DNA from: Isoetes taiwanensis
Taxonomy: Eukaryota > Streptophyta > Lycopodiopsida > Isoetales > Isoetaceae
Assembly: GCA_021234155.1 (NCBI GenBank)
Contig: JAJEKV010000395.1
Coordinates: forward strand, 173,750 to 237,749
Reading direction: 5' to 3'
DNA length: 64,000 nt
Shown in pieces: positions 20,609 to 31,759 of the stretch; position 1 is the first letter of the stretch; each line of letters opens with the position of its first letter. The position numbers were made by a program, and so were the translations under genes. The notes beneath the pieces were generated by a model, which worked only from the letters and a program-made list of their open reading frames with translations, made no database searches and was not told where the DNA came from.

Positions 20609-21227
20609 GGGGGCAACTCTTGGCGCTCCACCACTCTTTCAACTAATTTTCAAAGGAATGGAACATTAACATGGCATATGCGAAAGAAACACATGGGGAT
20701 ATGTGAAAGAAACATGGCATGCGTCAAAGAAAAGAAATGTTAATTCTTATCCTCATATATGGAGAATTGGCAATTTCTATTACACCGTTGGCATATATTT
20801 GTCTTTTTATTAGACATTTCTTTTCTTTTCTTTTATTGAAAAGAGCTAAATATCATTATCAATCAAAAAAAACAAGGTGGTGCGCACGAAGGATTGCCTT
20901 CTCGGTCTCAAAGGTTGTGTTTGCATGTTTTCATTTTGCCATTTCTAATTCCAAACATGGTCTTTGCTGACTTGGGAGGGTTGCCTTCGATGTCCAAAAG
21001 TTGTGTTTGCATATTTTTTATTTTGTTAGTTCTAATATCAAACATTGCACTTATCTTCTACCTAATATTATATTACTCTTATGTTTTGCCTTTTATTTTG
21101 TCATTTATATTCTGGCATCATGATCCTTTTCTTATTTCTGTAATTTCAAATAGTACACTTATATTCTGGCTAATATTTTGACATTTATAATCATGCTCTT
21201 TATCGTGTTTCTAAGAAGTCCCTTCTC

Positions 21228-21352
21228 TCAATGAATATGCACGGTTCGAGGGACTTGCACCCAGCCACATCTCGCACCCAATGGTAGCCAGTGGGTTTTG
21301 AACCTTGGTGGGGGTCACCCCAACCCAAGATTGTATCACTAGGCCACTATCG
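21228..21352 (-). repeat. tRNA-related SINE-like module, copy 2
   Basis: On the minus strand it has a B box GGTTCAAAACC (21294-21304) and an A-box-like TGGCCTAGTGA (21336-21346, last base changed). It occupies the same relative position within the composite repeat as in copy 1. Confidence 0.7.
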
Positions 21353-21531
21353 CGATGGACCAGTGTATAAGTTTTCATAAAAAAATATAGAGAAACATTT
21401 TGTGCTATGGTTATATGTGGAGGCTAGAGTTGTTTCAATTCATACGACTGAGGAAGGAAAGAGTGAGTACTGATAACTTCATACTAAATAGGCTAAGCCC
21501 ATTGGGCATTCTTGAGACATTGTGGTCTTCT

Positions 21532-21774
21532 TCAAGTAAGTCTAGGGCGCCTTGACTTGCTAAGCGAGGCTGGAATAGCGGCATGGAGGTTCGCGACGAT
21601 GCTACTTTGTCGTAGGGCATCTATGTTGAAATATCCCATGGGGATGGTCCTGGTGGTTTTAGTCGCACTGTTGGTGCCTGTTGTGGTGGGCGATGTTGCA
21701 ATCTTCGCAATAGCATCGACAGCGTTGCAGAATTGCTGCATGTTTCCTCCATGGTGCCTATATATATTGGCCAT
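21532..21774 (-). pseudogene. Coding-derived repeat, copy C
   Basis: The minus-strand frame reads ANIYRHHGGNMQQFCNAVDA, then TRTIPMGYFNIDALRQSS. This is the same protein family as 4247-4630 and 7556-7997 and covers only its C-terminal half. The function is unknown. Confidence 0.6.
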
Positions 21775-21789
21775 CAGTCAGAATGAAGC

Positions 21790-22557
21790 ATGATTTCATT
21801 AATTGGAGAGAATAACGTGATTTTGAGAATTTTGACCTCAGCTAATCTAGTCAAGGTGAAGTATTTTCTCCTACTTCTAAAGCACGAGTATCCATCAAAA
21901 TTATTAATTGCCACCCAAGTATTTCGTGGCCCACCCACCACTATTATTGATGGTACATACATGCACCATTATTATGGCATGATACTCGTATGTTCTCTCA
22001 ATAATTTCATGGGTATAAATATAACCGCACTTGAGTGTAGGAGGCATTCATTTGCAATGTCTCGGCATTCAGGATCTACTACTGATAGAGCTCTGTCCCT
22101 TGCTCGAGCTGAAAATATCAACTCCATCACTTACGCCATGACTTACAATGATCTGAATAAGTGCATAATAAGAGGTATCCAGCTTGATCCCTACTTGCAA
22201 TCCATAACTATGGGTCGTGAGATGGATTCCCACGGTTACCACCATGTTGTTATCCATCTCGTATGGCTTCCAGAGCGCGACGCCTATGAGATTAACTCGA
22301 TGACCTTGCGTGGTCACGATGAGATGGGTCATTTAACCATTTTCTCTTTTATTACAATACAGTTGTTGCACTTTGAGAATGCAATCCTCTTCGCTATAGC
22401 CACCTCGTGGTGTTCCTTCCACACGGATAAGAATGAAGATGCGAAAATGTGCTCGCCTGTCATCTCCACCACACTAGCATTCACGTCATGGAGAATGTCT
22501 CTTTTGGTCAGGATGGACGGAAGCATCTTCACATTCTCCCTCACATCGTGTTTTTAG
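21790..22557 (+). other. 255-codon open frame; coding strand uncertain
   Basis: The plus strand has an uninterrupted 255-codon frame beginning MISLIGENNVILRIL. Its composition looks unremarkable and shows no domain. The minus strand of the same segment reads more like protein in pieces (KRDILHDVNASVVEMTGEHI, ARARDRALSVVDPECRDIAN) with only a few stops. I therefore suspect a decayed minus-strand gene whose shadow is open on the plus strand. No function can be assigned. Confidence 0.3.
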
Positions 22558-24114
22558 ATTAGATTGCTTGTGGGAACCGCTGGCCGCGATTCACAGAGAC
22601 TTATAGCATTAGAATAGAGCATATACTTGTCTCGCGGATCGCGAGAGCGATTGTTGAGACCATTTTGTCAAGGAGTTCTCTCAAAGATCGCGACCGTGTT
22701 TCTTTGAGGCATCTTATATTAAAGATGTCCGTTTAAGTAGCTTCAGTAAATAGGATCGCGATGGCGATGTGTCTAACCACTTTTATAATTTCATTGTAGC
22801 ACTTGATGTCTTTCGAGGACCTTTCGTGGAGCCAATGCACATAGTGACTCCTGACAGAAGCCAGAAGTGGTGCATGGAAATTGCCTAGGCAAGACCACAT
22901 ATAAAAGGGATTGCCGGAAGGACTTCTGCCTCTTTCTGAGGACATGAAAGGGCGCAAAAGGTTTTGAACAGATGAGTATAATTGTAGTCATGTGGGAAGC
23001 GACAAAGAATAACATGTAGGATGCTATCATTTATAGCGTGGAGGATATGCAGCAACTGCAATTCGTAGAGTATATCTCGTATGATGGCAAGCAAGCAAAA
23101 CAAATTCGGCTAGTGGCAAGGCGTGCTAGCTAGTGCAAAGGGGTATGGTTGGATTACGCCATCCGATGCGATTCCCCGAACCTATCTAGCATCAAATGCA
23201 ACAAAGACATCATCGTGGGCTTCGACCAAGTCGCGTAAAGCGGATTATCGGTGGGCAAGCCTCCTTCACATGTACCATAAAAAGGCTACTAAAGACAATA
23301 AGCTATCTTCTCTCATGGATACAAATTGGTTTGCGTGCGGTTGCCAAAAAAAAAGGATGGGTGTGCCAGCGGCTATTGTTGGCAAAGCATCTCGCACCAA
23401 AAGAACCACTATTGTCTTTCACTCTTATAACCTCGGGTAACCCAATTTCTTTCGTTGTTGTAGATCCGCCCGGCTCCTAAATTACTCATGCCTCCACCTA
23501 CCAAGGATTCTAGTGAAGTACCAAGCCAACAAAAATGCACATACTTTTAAGATTAACCTGCAAAAATTAAACATTGAAGATAGGAGTTAGCCTTCTATAT
23601 CCTCTACTTCAACTTCATCTGGGGTCCCAACATCCACTTCATCTGCTTTGACTTGGTCTTCTGCTACTCGAATCCTAGAAGAATTGAAGTTCAATTTGCT
23701 AAGGAAAAGAAGCTTGCGAGCATGATGCCTCCAAGCTCGAAGAATTTAAGAAAGTTTATCAATGGTAAACCTGGTTCCATTTAAAGTGAGTATCTTTGAT
23801 TTGTGAGGGCGGCACCAAACAACTATGACTCCACGGGGTTCGCTCCAATGATCATGTGCAAATGCTAATAAGGAGCTTCAAGAAATGTCCTACAGAGGTT
23901 CTCACTCCTACGGATGCCATTCCATTTTATCCCATCACAAAGTAAGCGCTTTCATCTACATATATGATTTCCAAGTATTAAAATGCTAAACGATATTCTC
24001 TCAGGAAGATAATCACTTGATCGAGGCACGAAGACCTTGAAAAAAAAAAATTCTATATTATTTCAAGAAACCCAAAGCACATTTCTTTGTTGATTCTTTG
24101 TTCCCTCATGGATA
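22558..24114. other. No gene recognised
   Basis: Several short frames on both strands, none with a motif. The stretch is richer in CG dinucleotides (repeated CGCGAT-like words near 22580-22760) than its surroundings. Confidence 0.4.
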
Positions 24115-24608
24115 GTGTCGAACAACGCCTGGAATTTGCCAAGGTATACGCCAGAAGAAGAACACGTGCTCAATGGAAACCTATCCAACAGGGAGTACAT
24201 TCAATTATCTATCCAGCGCAACGACATAATTGCTGAAACTGTGTACAAAAGCTTCAACAACTCCGAAATCAGCATAAGGCTTTGGCATCCACAAGGGCCA
24301 ACAGGCATAGCAGTAACTTCAGCATGGAAGGTATGCCTTCTTGTATTTCGCTGAAGCAGATCGCGACTGCGATCCTGACCAGCTTTTCTTTTCAGGATTT
24401 TGTTGAAGTAGCCACCACTACATTAAAAGTAAAGGAGCTTAAGGACGAGAAGCAGTTTCTTTTTATACACGAAGAGCCCTGGTCTAAGTTCATGGAAGTT
24501 GTAAACAAGTGGGCAGGCCGTAAACTGGAGATGATCATGGGGAACTACTTGATAAGCCATCAAAAGATTTTTTCAACAAAACATTCCTCAGGTACCTTCA
24601 TGGCATGA
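24115..24608 (+). other. Possible exon or pseudogene remnant, unidentified
   Basis: Two overlapping plus frames (24115-24354 and 24282-24608) switch near 24340, where a GTATG follows AGCATGGAAG. The second reads FVEVATTTLKVKELKDEKQF and PWSKFMEVVNKWAGRKLEMI, which looks like real helical protein. I do not recognise it. The change of frame could be an intron (GTATGCC ... TTTTCAG at about 24329-24395) or a frameshift. Confidence 0.3.
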
Positions 24609-24879
24609 ATAATGTGGAGATCCTCCAACTTATGAACGAGATTTTGGAGGGCAAAGTTTTTTTGAAGGTGCGATTTTGATATACCGGTCGTCATGACATT
24701 AAGCAGAGGGCCTTAGACCTCAGAACGCCGACATTGATGCAGCATGAGGTGCTATTATATGGCAACTGTTTGTTAGAAAAACAATACGATACTATGGAGA
24801 AGCTTGTGATACATTTTCATGAGCTCAATGAACAGAGGCTGCTTGATATAGCAAATATGAATTTTGACTACTTGTCACT

Positions 24880-25480
24880 CCTCGACCACATGTAGATAGA
24901 GTTCATGCCCGCATTGCGTGACATCGAACACCGCTACTGGAGCAACCACAGACTCCCTTGAAGAAGACCACAATGTCTCAAGAATGCCAAATGGGCTTAG
25001 CCTAATTAGTATGAAGGTATCAGTACTTTCTCTTTCCTTCCTCAGTTCTATGGATTGAAACAACTCTAGCCTCCACATATAAACATAGCACAAAATGTTT
25101 CTATACATTCTTTATCATAATTTATACAATGTTCCATTGCGGTAGTGGCCTAGTGGTAAGGTCTTGGGTTGGGGTGACCTCTACCATTCAAAACCCACTG
25201 GCTATCAACTGGGTGCAAGTTCCTCCAACCGTGCATATTCATTGAAGAAGGGACTTGCTCCTAGAAACAAGATAAGGAGCATGATACCACAAATTATGAA
25301 GCATATAAATTCCAAAATATAAGTGTAATGTTTAAATTTAGAAATGATAGAAATAAGAAAAAAGTGTAATGTTTGAAATTAGAAATGACAGATATAAGAA
25401 AAAGAGCATGATGGCGCAATCTATGAAGCACTATATAAAGACAAAATAAGGAAGGAAGGAAGTATATTTTAACGTCCACG
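24880..25480 (-). repeat. Composite dispersed repeat, copy 4 (partial), with SINE-like module
   Basis: In reverse orientation it carries the TTTCAATCCATAGAACTGAG block (25040-25060), the 7380-7580-type block, and then the SINE-like module. The tail contains two runs of ATAAGTGTAATGTTT-type text. It ends where LINE 3 joins at about 25445. Confidence 0.75.
25135..25262 (+). repeat. tRNA-related SINE-like module, copy 3
   Basis: The A box TGGCCTAGTGG at 25146-25156 fits the consensus perfectly. The B box position 25185-25195 reads CATTCAAAACC with its first two bases changed. Box spacing is about 39 bases. The body ends near the shared GTGCATATTCATTGA and a tail of AAGTGTAATG-type repeats. Confidence 0.72.
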
Positions 25481-26700
25481 GAAGATGGTCACAATACAAT
25501 ATATCGGATATCTAGTATCCAAACACAAAAGAAAACCACAAAAGCCCTATACAATGTGTCTCTACCACTGGGACGAAAAAACCCCCCATGTGGAGGAAAA
25601 ACCCTTGTAGTAGGCGTTCAAATTCCCTATCTGGGCGCTCAAATTCCCTGTGCTGTGAGGGACTCTCTGACGGTGGAGACTTACAGAATGTAGGATGCGA
25701 GACGGGCAACCATTGGCGAAGCCAACAATTGATGAATTGCTAGCTCAGAGCATCTGAGATCGGCATGAGCTGCTCGAATGTGTGCATATGCCGGACACTC
25801 CTGTAGAGCATGGTGTTCATCTTCTACTATCTGCATGAGACAGCACTGCATAATCTCTCTCATGCCGGGAATTCCCTCGCCGAAGCAACATCCCACATAG
25901 AGGCAAAGAAGCACTCATTCAAATGCAAAGACTCCGCTCTCGATATCCCAGATAGCTTACCATCTTGCTTAACCACCCTTACAATGCTCTTGCCACACTC
26001 TTTCAGTTGTTGCGGCCCTTTGTGCCAATAACGCTTGTGCATCCATTCTCACTAACCTTATGGAAATACGCGAAGGTGCCGCCATAGCAGTATCGCCGCA
26101 GGCCAAAAAGCCGCCCTCATACAACAAAATTCTGATAAGGCACTGCGGTTCTTTGACGCCTAGTCAGATGTCAGGAAGGTCTTTGTACTCTCTAGCTTAT
26201 CCTGTGTGCTCTTGTTAATCATCGCCCCGTGACCTCTACCCCATATAGTAATAACCGGTTCAACGAGTGCTCGAACGGGTGTGCTTTATGCGCCCAATCG
26301 CAGAGATCTATTCTGTATCAGCTATTCCGCGATTGCATAAGGCTTTCCATCCCACGCTGACCCTTCTTTCTACACGGTCATCCCATAGCATGTTAGCGGA
26401 AAAAATCAATTCCCGGATACTTAAAGGTCCTTACAACTTCCATCCTTTGTCCTCCGTAATAGAAGTCAGGATATCATCTTTTGGACGCGGACCGAGAGTT
26501 CACCACTTTTCCGTACAAAACATGTGCGTGGGCGATGAAGGGGTTTTTTGGCCATTTTGAAGTACGTATACCTAAGGAGCGCCTTACGTTTTGGCGCCCG
26601 ATCTGCTGTATATCCACGGGTTCAGGGCGCATTCGATGCAGGTGGAGGGACTTACAAATACGTTAAGGGGGCTTTGAAGCTTTGATCAAAACTGGAGGAC
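25445..26700 (-). mobile_element. LINE 3, 5'-truncated, with ORF2 C-terminal half and TTCC-type tail
   Basis: Minus-strand text in shifting frames includes MEVVRTFKYPGIDF (about 26410-26460), then YRIDLCDWAHKAH and LLYGVEVTGR (about 26230-26310). Near the end is CLMQIVEDEHHALQECPAY (25778-25840), the LINE Cys/His end motif. The 3' end runs to about 25445, where the minus strand ends in CTTCCTTCCTTCC, a microsatellite-type tail. It inserted into composite repeat copy 4. Frames are broken and endonuclease and most of the RT are missing. The upper limit is approximate. Confidence 0.82.
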
Positions 26701-27238
26701 AGATACGTTTAAGGGTTCTTGCATTTAGGAGTTATGTTTGAATTTTTTTTCCCAAGATGTTTTTGCCTCACAAAACCTTTTTTATAGTTTCTTATCAACA
26801 GATTAGAAGTACTTTTTAAAAAACACAGAAGACATTGCTGAGGATTCGTCTGTTTAGTTTTGTTGCTGAGATTCCCGTGCCTCCATTTCGGTCCTTTCTA
26901 CAAGTTTTCGGGTCTGCATATTTCTGCTCTAATATTTGATGCTTCTTATTTGCAGGTTGACAAAAATGGAGAAGACAGTAGTCATCAAGTTGAATGATGG
27001 GTGTGGAGTTGTGACTGACCTTGGCCTTGTCATCGTCTCCCACGAGTGCACTTATGCGGATGTCTGGGCGAAATAAGGCAGGACGGGTTGCTAGAGGATG
27101 ACAAAGAATTTGCATTCCTTGGAGATAGGGAAGTGGCCTTCACACCAAAGGCGGGGAGCTAAGGTTTAAGGTTTCTACCGACGAGATTACAATCAAGGTG
27201 GTTGGGGAGCATGCACATAAAAGGCAAAGGACTCACAG

Positions 27239-27973
27239 TTGAAAAGCATTGCATCTCTAAATCACCAATTTGTGATGATAGACTTAAACTGTCATAGCCG
27301 AGGGATCAGGACCAATGAAGAGGTAAAGCAATTTTATGAACTCTATCTAGTTGAAAATGCTTCCTTTTTAGATGATGTGCCAGATCTGAATTCAGCAAAG
27401 GGCAAGTTGCTATCCAAGTTAGCAACTAAATTTGATGTTGCCAGATGGCAACATGCCGTGAAGAAGTTGAGCAGGAAGTTGAAGCAAAGAAATCGAAAGG
27501 ACGGGTTTGAATTGTGCTCTTATGATGTCCATGGTAAGCGTTATTTTTCTATTTGGTGTATTGAATGTGAAAAGAAATATGGGAAAGGCGGAGATGATAC
27601 CATGTGTAACTTTGAACGTGACCATCTAAATTCAAGGGCCATCTCTTTGAGAATTATGAGCGTAACCTCAAGGTTGAAGAAAAGGGTCTGTAGGGGGGTC
27701 ACGCAGATCGAGGAAACGGAGGATCAGCCTTGTAATGAAGAGGAAGAGTTGCATGTATCCAAAGAGAACCAAGCTCTAGTTGAAAGCACGTTTTACTGCT
27801 GCCATTGCAAAGTTTCAAAGAGGAAACTAGAGTATTCGATGTTGTGTTTAAGCTTTTACGAGAATACCATTGGTGGATTTGTAAGTGTTGAAGACATTCA
27901 TTATCATTTTGTGTCATGTGTGAAAGGCTCCTTGAGCTGTTTCCCAAATCTGGAAGTCTCGTTGGCCATATGA
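27239..27973 (+). CDS. Hypothetical protein segment, 244 codons, part of the 26965-31760 gene
   Basis: This is the longest intact block of the decayed gene. Features are a basic helix (AVKKLSRKLKQRNRK), a Cys pattern CIECEKKYG...C, a Lys/Arg cluster and an acidic stretch, then YCCHCKVSKRK and a His/Cys tail (DIHYHFVSCVK). The spaced Cys and His residues suggest a zinc-binding, possibly DNA-binding, module. The frame ends in a stop at 27971-27973. In another frame the next bases read FPKSGSLVGHMKDHILSKRH, which looks like the true continuation, so a frameshift near 27940 is likely. Confidence 0.45.
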   Translation: MKSIASLNHQFVMIDLNCHSRGIRTNEEVKQFYELYLVENASFLDDVPDLNSAKGKLLSKLATKFDVARWQHAVKKLSRKLKQRNRKDGFELCSYDVHGKRYFSIWCIECEKKYGKGGDDTMCNFERDHLNSRAISLRIMSVTSRLKKRVCRGVTQIEETEDQPCNEEEELHVSKENQALVESTFYCCHCKVSKRKLEYSMLCLSFYENTIGGFVSVEDIHYHFVSCVKGSLSCFPNLEVSLAI

Positions 27974-29549
27974 AAGACCATATTCTCTCAAAGAGGCACG
28001 TGCATGCCGTCATGAATATTGAGAAGGATTCGGATGAGCAAGAACAAGAGGGTGGCCCAAGAAATCACTGAACAGACCGAATCAAGGGAGTTTGCTTTAA
28101 GTTTTTGCAAAGTGCGCTACATTTTATTTGCTACAAGTGTTCATATTTTACCTTGTTTTTTCTTATGATTTTACTTTGCTCCTTTACCTTCTATACCTTG
28201 TTTTTCTCCTTTGATTTTTACTTTGCCTTGTTTTGCAGTGACCCCCTCCATCTGACGAGCCAAGCATCATCAAGTAATAGTTCACATGAGTATACAAAAG
28301 CTGCCTTGTAAGCCTTGTAACATTTATTGTATTGTAAGTTTGTAGATTATTTTAGACTTCGTTGTCTTTCCCCAACGTAAAACATCTTTGGCTTTACTAT
28401 GTTGGGGCTTTTGGCTAAAACAAATATAAGTATGGTGGGAAGTATGGAGATAAAGCCAAGGATTTAAGACTTTTTTACGCATGAGCTAAAAATGGGAACA
28501 AAATGGTATTGTGAACCTACATTGCAGCATACATTAGTGGTTGGGGCAGAATGTAATCCATGTTAGTGGCACGTTTAGGCATCTGAAGTGCAAGAGGATT
28601 AGCCTTAGTGGTGAACCCTTTGTTAATTATCAATGTTCACTTTGTCTTTGCTATTAGAAGGAAAAAGATTTTTACATGAGGGTGCATAGGCAAACCGTGA
28701 TGATAAGGTAGCAAAGGGGACTTAGAACTACTAAATTACATTATTAGATCAGATTATGAATAGCATAGAGGTTAAAAATGGCTAGGTCTGTTGGGTCTGA
28801 GATAAGGAAGTTGAAAGCAGAGTTAATGTTTTCCCAATGAGAGTTGTGGCATTGTCAATGAAGGAAAGGTCACTTAGAGGAAGTTTGGAGGAGTCCATGA
28901 GCAGAAAGGATATGAACATGATTTTGCCAAGACATAGTGGAGGCACATCGGCAAAGGAAAATTTAGTGGTAGGCCAGCTTTGTGGGATTTTTAAGGGACA
29001 TAGCTCAAAACATAATCAGACCTGGCCATAGAAGAAGATATAGAGAAACCACCAAAGCATTGTTTGAAACAATAAAGATTTGGGAGGGAGAAGAATGCAC
29101 AATTTTCTTTCTCTAAACTTTGCAGCCCAAGTATGTCCAACCACGATCGCTCTACACTCGAGAAAGCTTCTTTTTTACAAAGTCGGTATCGAGGAAGACA
29201 CATTCAAGCATCTTGCTCAAACCTATTCTCGACACACGCTTGGCTGACTTTATTTGGGTGGAATTCCAGCAATTGTGGCGAGGATGAGACCGTGGTGAAG
29301 AGGGCTGTTCGTTGGATTCCTAAAGATGATTGTTTACTAGGCTTTTGTGGAAAGAAGGAAGGACATGTCTTGAATGGCACCTTTGAGGTGATTGTTGGTG
29401 CAATGAAGAGGGCTACAATGTCATTACGAAGGCCTTGAGGAGAATGTGATTTCTCACTATGCAAGAGTTCTTATTGTAAACCCATTGCACAAGAAGCTGC
29501 CCAAGCTTGTCCTTGCTATTATTCTTACGTGTAATAGATTGATCACCTT

Positions 29550-29879
29550 GGGGTAAAAAAAGCATGTTAGGGGTGTACCACTTTTGGAAACCGCAAAGTA
29601 CATACACTAGGTACTTCATAACTGGGTTACTTTCTCATTTTTCTTTTTATTAAAACTAATACAAAAATCCAAAATAAAAGTCAAGGATGTGTTAATATAC
29701 AAAGTTAAGATAAAGATAATGCTATCGGAGACCAAAATATATATAAAAGTTCTAAAACATACCTTTTCTTCAATATTATTACATAGGTACCAAATTACCC
29801 GATCCTGGCTACCTTTTTAGGTACTTTTTTGGTCACTAAATAATACTTTTTAAGGGACACCCTAACATGCTTTTACCCC
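29550..29879. mobile_element. MITE 3, inside the transposase-like pseudogene
   Basis: The left end GGGGTAAAAAAAGCATGTTA and the right end, read reversed, GGGGTAAAAGCATGTTAGGG form imperfect inverted repeats of about 30 bases. TT lies on both outer sides (29548-29549, 29880-29881). The 330-base body is AT-rich and has no ORF. The coding text of the host pseudogene (VLAIILTCNRL before, VRCKVEPNPG after) resumes on either side. Confidence 0.78.
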
Positions 29880-31362
29880 TTGAAGTAAGATGTAAAGTGG
29901 AACCGAATCCGGGGAGTTGTGGAATGCACACTTGAATGGTAGTTGGCCCTCTAATCGGCCAGCACTCGGATGGAGATTCAAGACGAAGAGCATGCATGTT
30001 TGAGGACTACACATCAAAGGGCTCTAGGGACTCTACATTTGAAGTGCCATGGATTGGTTGGCCTTTAAGTGCCTCAATTAATGATGATGTTTATGGCTGC
30101 ATGATCAAGATTTCGTGCACAATGGCAAGAAGCTTGTCAATCCGTTGGACAGTGCATCTAGAAGATTGTACTTAGGGGGAACGAGCTAGTCACTCTTAAT
30201 GACATACACCATGTCTTTGAGTTGTGCCAAGGGAGGCATGGGCTGGAACTTGGAGATGTGAAGGCGCGGGATAGGCAAAAGCTGGAGGGCTGCCCAACGC
30301 CTTTTGCCTCTAGAAAGGTTCAAGGGTGCTTGGGCGACCTCGAGAAAACTGCAGGCCCCACCAGCTCGGAATTTGGGGACAAAAGTTTATTTGGAAATTG
30401 TGGCGACCTATATTGACATCTTCTTGTCACCTACTATGGACTGAGAGCAAGGGTTAAGGCTGCTTTAAATGGTTTCCTTTTTTTTTAGGTGTGCAAGAAT
30501 AGCTTTTTGCTTCTTTTAGTTTGGATTAGTAAATCAAATGCAGGAATTTGCTAATGATTCAAGTTCTTGTTCATGCAGACTTTGGAGGCTATGGTTGAAG
30601 GACCAAAGCACGTATTCGTTGAGTAAAACTTCATTAAGTCGGAAACTTTCATAGATGTGCAATTGTCATGTCATTTTGTTGTCTTTGCTCATTAAGTATT
30701 TGAGGATAAATTTGGGCATTTAGAGTTGCCCCTTACGATTACAAGGATCGGACGTGTCGCGAAAACTTCTTCTCCAAAGTGGGTGGCATGGTGCGTAATG
30801 AGAGGTCGTATGATGGGGGGGACTTGTTGGAGAGTGCCTACGCTTTGAATCATATCCTACGAATTTGGAAATTGCCACGACCCTCTTATTGTGACTCATG
30901 TCAAGCAAAGAGCACATTTGGCGAGTTAGAAAAAAGGTGAATCTTGATGGTAAAGTCTTTGAGCTGTGACCTTTGATTCGCGTGGCGTGGATACGGACGA
31001 GAAGATTATTCTTTGCTTTAAAAGGAAGGGCTTATTCTTTACACAAAATTGTCGAGAGTGTCGGTATTACATGCCGGGCACTGATCCATGTTTTAATGAA
31101 CCATGGAAATTTGAGATTGCCTTTAAAGTAATTTTCGCTAGACTTGAGTTCTAACATTGTAGGAGATGAGACCCGATGTTGTGGAAGAGGCGGAGCCTCA
31201 AAGGGTGAAGAAGTAGTAAGTGGGGGCTGATGTGGCGGATCTGAATCACGTCATGTATTTGATGAAATGTTGGACGAATGTGAAAGGAAAAAGCCCTCTC
31301 ATGTATCTTGGCATGTTGAGATGGAAGGAGAATCTTTAAGTCAACCATTGTGAGTCATTTAA

Positions 31363-31758
31363 ATGGAAACCCGTGGCTTTTCGAAGGATAGGTTGACTAG
31401 AGTTGGGACTTTGGTATATTCCATTGAAGATAATAATGTTAGTGCAGACTCTACTAGGCATTGGAGCAATTTGTCTGCGGTCTACTTTGAAGAACACGTG
31501 GAAGAAAGCGGTGGTACCATTGGACTAGACATGCTACAAGCAAAAAGAAGCGAGAAATACGTGTCAATTCAAAAGGTTTGGTACCTTGGAAGCGGTATTG
31601 AGCATGAGGAGGAAGTGCAGCGGTGCGTGGAGAGAGGTAGAGAGCCGTGGACTTGGTTAAGCGCCCTTCCTTTGAAGTTACTAAATCTAGCATATTCTGA
31701 AAAAAACGCGTTGCTTAAGGATGCCAAGTCCATATGGTTTATTAATGATCGCCGATAA
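31363..31758 (+). CDS. Hypothetical ORF, 131 residues, likely 3' part of the same family
   Basis: The frame reads METRGFSKDRLTRVGTLVYS, then YFEEHVEESGGTIGLDMLQA and PWTWLSALPLKLLNLAYSEK. It lies on the same strand directly behind the HSDGDSRRR-type pseudogene and may be its C-terminal exon or a separate ORF. I recognise no family. It ends at a TAA shortly before AT-rich DNA. Confidence 0.35.
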   Translation: METRGFSKDRLTRVGTLVYSIEDNNVSADSTRHWSNLSAVYFEEHVEESGGTIGLDMLQAKRSEKYVSIQKVWYLGSGIEHEEEVQRCVERGREPWTWLSALPLKLLNLAYSEKNALLKDAKSIWFINDRR

Positions 31759-31759
31759 T

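Larger units (their letters stand above)
19863..21780 (+). repeat. Long composite dispersed repeat, copy 2
   Basis: From about 19978 it starts with AGTCCAAAATTGTGTGCTGC, matching 42840-43045 read on the minus strand, and then follows the same block order as copy 1. The blocks include ATCCCACCAACATGATA, CTACATATAATTTACATCTA, GGGGGCAACTCTTGGCGCTCC (the empty MITE 1 site), the SINE-like module, TTTCAATTCATACGACTGAG, and the coding-derived block ending near 21780. The leading module 19863-19977 is shared with 11418-11530. Confidence 0.75.

Noticed and set aside
7240-25262. Functional tRNA genes at the A/B-box modules
   Set aside because: There is no complete cloverleaf, no CCA-side acceptor pairing and no T-run terminator; the sequence beyond the boxes is repeat-like.
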